Shown here one piece after another: positions 4,511 to 8,831 of a stretch of 8,831 nucleotides of DNA. Where the stretch lies: positions 1-8,831 of the forward strand of contig JAODNS010000009.1 in NCBI GenBank assembly GCA_025465145.1, written 5' to 3'. Position numbers and translations under genes: made by a program. This DNA is from Frankiales bacterium. Its GTDB lineage: Bacteria > Actinomycetota > Actinomycetes > Mycobacteriales > SCTD01. The first letter of the stretch is position 1; each line of letters begins with the position of its first letter. The notes under the pieces were generated by a model. The model made no database searches and was not told where the DNA came from. It saw only the letters and a program-made list of their open reading frames with translations.

Positions 4511-7500
4511 GTGACGCTCAGCTCTCTCCCGCCTGCCCAGGGCCTGTACGACCCCGCCCAGGAGCACGATGCCTGCGGTGTCGCGTTCGTCGTCGACATC
4601 GCCGGCCGCCCGACGCACCAGATCGTCGAGGACGGCCTCACCGCGCTGCGCAACATGGAGCACCGCGGTGCCTCGGGCAGCGAGCCCGACTCCGGTGACG
4701 GCGCCGGGATCCTGGTCCAGGTGCCCGACGCGTTCCTGCGCGCCGTGCTGGACGTCGAGCTGCCCGAGCGCGGGCTGTACGCGACCGGCGTGGCGTTCCT
4801 GCCCGCCGGCGCCGAGGAGCAGGCGCGGGCACAGGAGCAGATCGAGAAGATCGCCGCCGAGGAGGGCCTGCGGGCGCTGGCCTGGCGCGACCTGCCGGTG
4901 GACCCGGACGGCGCCGGCGTGGGAGCCACCGCGCAGTCGGTCATGCCGGTCTTCCGGCAGCTGTTCCTCGCCGCCGCGGCCGACGACCTGACGCCGTACG
5001 CACTCGAGCGCCGGGCCTACGTCACCCGCAAGCGGGCGGAGTCCGAGACGGGTACCTACTTCCCGTCGCTGTCGAGCCGGACGCTCGTCTACAAGGGGAT
5101 GCTGACGACGGGGCAGCTCCAGCCCTTCTTCCGCGACCTGTCCGACGAGCGGTTCGTCAGCGCGCTGGCGCTCGTGCACAGCCGCTTCTCCACGAACACC
5201 TTCCCGAGCTGGCCGCTGGCCCACCCGTACCGCTACATCGCGCACAACGGCGAGATCAACACCGTTCGCGGCAACCGCAACTGGATGCGCGCTCGCGAGG
5301 CGCTGCTGCGCGGCCCCTTCGAGCTGCCGGACGACCTGTCCCGGCTGTTCCCGATCTGCACGCCCGGTGCCTCGGACAGCGCGAGCTTCGACGAGGTCCT
5401 CGAACTGCTGCACATGGCCGGCAGGTCACTGCCGCACGCCGTCCTCATGATGGTCCCGGAGGCGTGGGAGAACGCGCCGGACATGGACCAGGCGAAGCGC
5501 GACTTCTACGCCTTCCACGCCACGATGATGGAGCCCTGGGACGGCCCGGCCTGCGTCACGTTCACCGACGGCACCGTCATCGGCGCGGTCCTCGACCGCA
5601 ACGGGTTGCGCCCGAGCCGCTGGTGGGAGACCGCCGACGGCCGGATCGTGCTGTCCTCCGAGGTCGGCGTCCTCGAGATCCCGGCGGACCAGATTGTCCG
5701 CAAGGGCCGGCTGCAGCCCGGGAAGATGTTCCTCGTCGACACCGAGCAGGGGCGCGTCGTCGACGACGAGGAGCTCAAGGCGGGGCTCGCGGCGGAGCAG
5801 CCGTACGGCGAGTGGCTGCACAGCGGCCTGTTGCAGCTGGAGAACCTGCCCGAGCGCGAGCACGTCGTGTACTCGCACGAGTCCGTCCTGCGCCGGCAGC
5901 AGACCTTCGGCTACACCGAGGAAGAGCTGCGCATCCTGCTGACGCCGATGGCGAAGACCGGCGGCGAGGCCCTCGGATCCATGGGCACCGACACCCCCGT
6001 CGCCGTGCTGAGCGAGCGGCCTCGGCTGCTGTTCGATTACTTCAGCCAGCTGTTCGCGCAGGTCACCAACCCGCCGCTCGACGCGATCCGGGAGGAGCTC
6101 GTCACGTCGCTGTCCGGCAGCATCGGCCCGGAGCAGAACCTGCTCACGCCGTCGCCGGCCTCCTGCCGCCAGGTCGTCCTGCCGTTCCCGGTCATCGACA
6201 ACGACGAGCTCGCGAAGCTGACGCACATCAACGAGGACGGCGACCTGCCGGGCTTCTCGGCTGTCACGGTCCACGGCCTGTACCCGGTCAACGGCGGGGG
6301 AGAGGCCCTGCGCGACGCGCTCGACCGCGTCCGCCGCGAGGTGTCCACCGCCATCGCGGCGGGTGCCCGGATCATCGTGCTGTCCGACCGAGACTCGACC
6401 GCGCACATGGCGCCGATCCCGTCGCTGCTGCTGACCAGCGCGGTGCACCACCACCTCATCCGCGAGAAGACCCGCACCCGCGTCGGGCTGGTGGTCGAGG
6501 CAGGCGACGCCCGCGAGGTGCACCACATCGCGCTGCTCGTCGGCTACGGCGCCGCGGCGGTCAACCCGTACCTCGGCTTCGAGACCATCGAGGACATGAT
6601 CAGCGACGGGACGCTGACGGGCGTCGACCTCACGACCGCGCTGAAGAACTACATCAAGGGCCTGGGCAAGGGCGTGCTCAAGGTGATGTCCAAGATGGGC
6701 ATCTCCACCATCGCGTCCTACACCGGAGCGCAGGTCTTCGAGGCGCTCGGCCTGTCGCAGGAGCTCGTCGACGAGTACTTCACGGGCACCACGTCCCGGC
6801 TCGGCGGGATCGGCCTCGACGTCATCGCGGAGGAGGTCGCGGCCAGGCACGGCAAGGCCTACCCGGGCAACCCGACCGAGCGCGCGCACCGCCGGCTCGA
6901 GATCGGCGGCGAGTACCAGTGGCGCCGCGAGGGCGAGGTGCACCTGTTCAACCCGGAGACCGTCTTCACCCTGCAGCACTCCACGCGGGCGCAGAAGTAC
7001 GACGTCTTCAAGGAGTACACGAGCAAGGTCGACGAGCTGTCCGCCAAGGCCGGCACCCTGCGCGGGCTGTTCGCGTTCAAGAGCGACCGGACGCCGGTGC
7101 CGATCGACGAGGTCGAGCCGGTCAGCGAGATCGTCAAGCGGTTCTACACCGGCGCCATGTCGTACGGGTCCATCTCCGCCGAGGCGCACGAGACGCTCGC
7201 CATCGCCATGAACCGGCTCGGCGGCCGCAGCAACACCGGAGAAGGCGGCGAGGACACCGACCGCCTCTACGACCCGGAGCGGCGCAGCGCCATCAAGCAG
7301 GTGGCGTCCGGCCGGTTCGGCGTGACGAGCGAGTACCTGCTCGCCGCCACCGACATCCAGATCAAGATGGCCCAGGGCGCGAAGCCCGGCGAGGGCGGCC
7401 AGCTGCCGGGTCACAAGGTCTACCCGTGGGTCGCGAAGACGAGGCACTCGACGCCCGGGGTCGGCCTCATCTCGCCGCCGCCGCACCACGACATCTACTC

Positions 7501-8831
7501 GATCGAGGACCTCGCCCAGCTCATCCACGACCTGAAGAACGCCAACAGGGACGCGCGGATCCACTTGAAGCTGGTGGCCGAGGTCGGCGTCGGGACCGTG
7601 GCCGCGGGCGTGTCCAAGGCGCATGCCGACGTGGTGCTCATCTCCGGCCACGACGGCGGCACCGGCGCCTCACCGCTGACGTCGCTCAAGCACGCCGGTG
7701 CCCCCTGGGAGCTCGGCCTTGCGGAGACGCAGCAGACCCTGCTGCTCAACGGGCTGCGCGACCGCGTCGTCGTCCAGGTCGACGGCCAGCTGAAGACCGG
7801 GCGCGACGTCGTCATCGGCGCGCTGCTCGGCGCCGAGGAGTACGGCTTCGCGACCGCACCGCTCGTCGTGAGCGGCTGCATCATGATGCGGGTCTGCCAC
7901 CTCGACACCTGCCCGGTCGGCGTCGCGACGCAGAACCCCGAGCTGCGCAAGAAGTTCAGCGGCAAGGCGGAGTACCTCGTCACCTTCTTCGAGTACATCG
8001 CTCAGGAGGTCCGCGAGGTGCTCGCCTCTCTGGGCTTCCGGTCGCTGCAGGAGGCCATCGGCCAGGTCGACGTGCTCGACACCCGGCGTGCGATCGAGCA
8101 CTGGAAGGCCGCCGGCCTCGACCTGCAGCCCGTCCTGCACCGGCCGGACGTCCCGGCGGGCACGCCGCTGACCTGCGTGACGCAGCAGGACCACGGGCTG
8201 GCGGCGGCGCTCGACAACGAGCTCATCCGGCTGGCCGCGCCTGCGCTGGAAGACGGCAGCAAGGTCACCATCGACCTGCCGGTCCGCAACGTGAACCGCA
8301 CCGTCGGCACGATGCTCGGCGCTGAGGTCACCCGCCGCTACCGCGGCGACGGCCTGCCACACGGCACGATCGACGTCACGCTGACCGGCTCGGCTGGCCA
8401 GTCGTTCGGCGCCTTCGTTCCGCGCGGCATCACGCTGCGGCTGCTCGGCGACGGCAACGACTACGTCGGCAAGGGCCTGTCCGGCGGACGGATCGTCGTC
8501 CGGCCGCACGCCAGCGCCACCTTCGCCGCCGAGCAGAACGTCATCGCCGGCAACACGCTGCTGTACGGCGCGACGAGCGGGTCGCTGTTCGTCCGCGGCG
8601 TCGTCGGCGAGCGGTTCTGCGTCCGCAACTCCGGCGCCACAGCGGTCGTGGAGGGCGTGGGCGACCACGCGTGCGAGTACATGACCGGCGGCCGGGTCGC
8701 GATCCTCGGCCGGACCGGGCGCAACGTCGCCGCCGGCATGAGCGGCGGTGTCGCATACCTGCTCGACCTCGACGAGCGGCTGGTCAACCGGGAGATGGTC
8801 GACCTCGAGCCGCTCGACGACGGCGACGTGG
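4511..8831 (+). CDS. gltB: Glutamate synthase (NADPH) large subunit, 3' end outside window
   Basis: GltB makes two glutamates from glutamine and 2-oxoglutarate, with electrons from NADPH delivered by GltD, and is the assimilation half of the GS-GOGAT cycle. I checked the frame by hand: 1440 codons from GTG 4511 without a stop, of a family size near 1500. A 21-residue propeptide (to EHDA) precedes Cys22, the N-terminal nucleophile of the class II glutamine amidotransferase domain (22 to about 430). That domain contains MEHRGASGSEPDSGDGAG, HSRFSTNT (223-230), HNGEIN (245-250) and TPGASDSASFDE. The central domain starts near 478 (TPMAKTGGEALGSMG). The FMN/2-oxoglutarate domain (about 850-1225) shows GAMSYGSIS (881-889), GEGGQLPGHKV and SGHDGGTGASP (1045-1055). 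Cys1123, Cys1129 and Cys1134 (C-x5-C-x4-C) bind the 3Fe-4S cluster; after propeptide removal they number 1102, 1108 and 1113, as in Azospirillum. The C-terminal GXGXG beta-helix is cut by the window edge. gltD probably follows. Confidence 0.97.
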   Translation, partial: MTLSSLPPAQGLYDPAQEHDACGVAFVVDIAGRPTHQIVEDGLTALRNMEHRGASGSEPDSGDGAGILVQVPDAFLRAVLDVELPERGLYATGVAFLPAGAEEQARAQEQIEKIAAEEGLRALAWRDLPVDPDGAGVGATAQSVMPVFRQLFLAAAADDLTPYALERRAYVTRKRAESETGTYFPSLSSRTLVYKGMLTTGQLQPFFRDLSDERFVSALALVHSRFSTNTFPSWPLAHPYRYIAHNGEINTVRGNRNWMRAREALLRGPFELPDDLSRLFPICTPGASDSASFDEVLELLHMAGRSLPHAVLMMVPEAWENAPDMDQAKRDFYAFHATMMEPWDGPACVTFTDGTVIGAVLDRNGLRPSRWWETADGRIVLSSEVGVLEIPADQIVRKGRLQPGKMFLVDTEQGRVVDDEELKAGLAAEQPYGEWLHSGLLQLENLPEREHVVYSHESVLRRQQTFGYTEEELRILLTPMAKTGGEALGSMGTDTPVAVLSERPRLLFDYFSQLFAQVTNPPLDAIREELVTSLSGSIGPEQNLLTPSPASCRQVVLPFPVIDNDELAKLTHINEDGDLPGFSAVTVHGLYPVNGGGEALRDALDRVRREVSTAIAAGARIIVLSDRDSTAHMAPIPSLLLTSAVHHHLIREKTRTRVGLVVEAGDAREVHHIALLVGYGAAAVNPYLGFETIEDMISDGTLTGVDLTTALKNYIKGLGKGVLKVMSKMGISTIASYTGAQVFEALGLSQELVDEYFTGTTSRLGGIGLDVIAEEVAARHGKAYPGNPTERAHRRLEIGGEYQWRREGEVHLFNPETVFTLQHSTRAQKYDVFKEYTSKVDELSAKAGTLRGLFAFKSDRTPVPIDEVEPVSEIVKRFYTGAMSYGSISAEAHETLAIAMNRLGGRSNTGEGGEDTDRLYDPERRSAIKQVASGRFGVTSEYLLAATDIQIKMAQGAKPGEGGQLPGHKVYPWVAKTRHSTPGVGLISPPPHHDIYSIEDLAQLIHDLKNANRDARIHLKLVAEVGVGTVAAGVSKAHADVVLISGHDGGTGASPLTSLKHAGAPWELGLAETQQTLLLNGLRDRVVVQVDGQLKTGRDVVIGALLGAEEYGFATAPLVVSGCIMMRVCHLDTCPVGVATQNPELRKKFSGKAEYLVTFFEYIAQEVREVLASLGFRSLQEAIGQVDVLDTRRAIEHWKAAGLDLQPVLHRPDVPAGTPLTCVTQQDHGLAAALDNELIRLAAPALEDGSKVTIDLPVRNVNRTVGTMLGAEVTRRYRGDGLPHGTIDVTLTGSAGQSFGAFVPRGITLRLLGDGNDYVGKGLSGGRIVVRPHASATFAAEQNVIAGNTLLYGATSGSLFVRGVVGERFCVRNSGATAVVEGVGDHACEYMTGGRVAILGRTGRNVAAGMSGGVAYLLDLDERLVNREMVDLEPLDDGDV

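Noticed and set aside
1442..4531. Similar first codons of lgt and gltB (both GTG ACG CTC ...)
   Set aside because: The match is nine bases only and the proteins are unrelated; taken as coincidence.
5426..8325. Very long open frames on both strands inside gltB (for example 5426-7651 on the - strand and 5464-8325 on the + strand)
   Set aside because: They are rich in Arg, Ala and Pro with no recognisable domain, and lie across the continuous GltB frame that contains every expected motif. Such open shadow frames are normal in very GC-rich coding DNA.
1..8831. Mobile elements, CRISPR arrays, tRNA or rRNA genes
   Set aside because: No transposase or integrase motifs, no regularly spaced repeats and no tRNA-like cloverleaf were seen; composition is uniform across the genes.

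Overview
The window is chromosomal DNA of very high GC content, with G or C at nearly every third codon position. GTG starts and 4-bp start/stop overlaps are common. The protein families and the order trpB-trpA-lgt ... gltB point to an actinobacterium (Actinomycetota). I cannot name a genus. No mobile element, tRNA, rRNA or CRISPR array is visible, so this looks like core rather than accessory genome.

Left part, + strand, 1-2985: the 3' portion of trpB (tryptophan synthase beta), then trpA (alpha), lgt (prolipoprotein diacylglyceryl transferase) and a VIT1/CCC1-family Fe2+/Mn2+ transporter gene. Each gene overlaps the next by exactly 4 bp (GTGA, GTGA, ATGA), so the four are almost certainly one translationally coupled transcript. 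It joins the last steps of tryptophan synthesis to lipoprotein maturation and to metal transport.

Middle, - strand, 2982-4313: a membrane-bound sensor histidine kinase of about 443 aa, convergent with the VIT gene. The two stop codons share one CTAG palindrome. Its six-helix N-terminal region carries an E-x-H-x-H motif and looks like an uncharacterised membrane sensory module. No response regulator gene is next to it.

The 197-bp divergent intergenic region (4314-4510) is unusually structured. It holds a perfect 7-bp inverted repeat around a GAAA loop, a 12-bp perfect palindrome overlapped by a direct repeat, and a two-tier stem-loop ending one base before the gltB ribosome binding site.

Right part, + strand, 4511-8831: gltB, the large subunit of NADPH-dependent glutamate synthase. 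It is open to the end of the window (1440 codons seen), with the propeptide, catalytic Cys, FMN-domain motifs and [3Fe-4S] cysteines all visible. The last stretch of the C-terminal beta-helix domain is missing.

Most of the window is conserved housekeeping sequence. The least explained elements are the kinase's membrane sensor domain and the structured kinase/gltB intergenic region. I found no convincing evidence of a wholly new multi-gene system.
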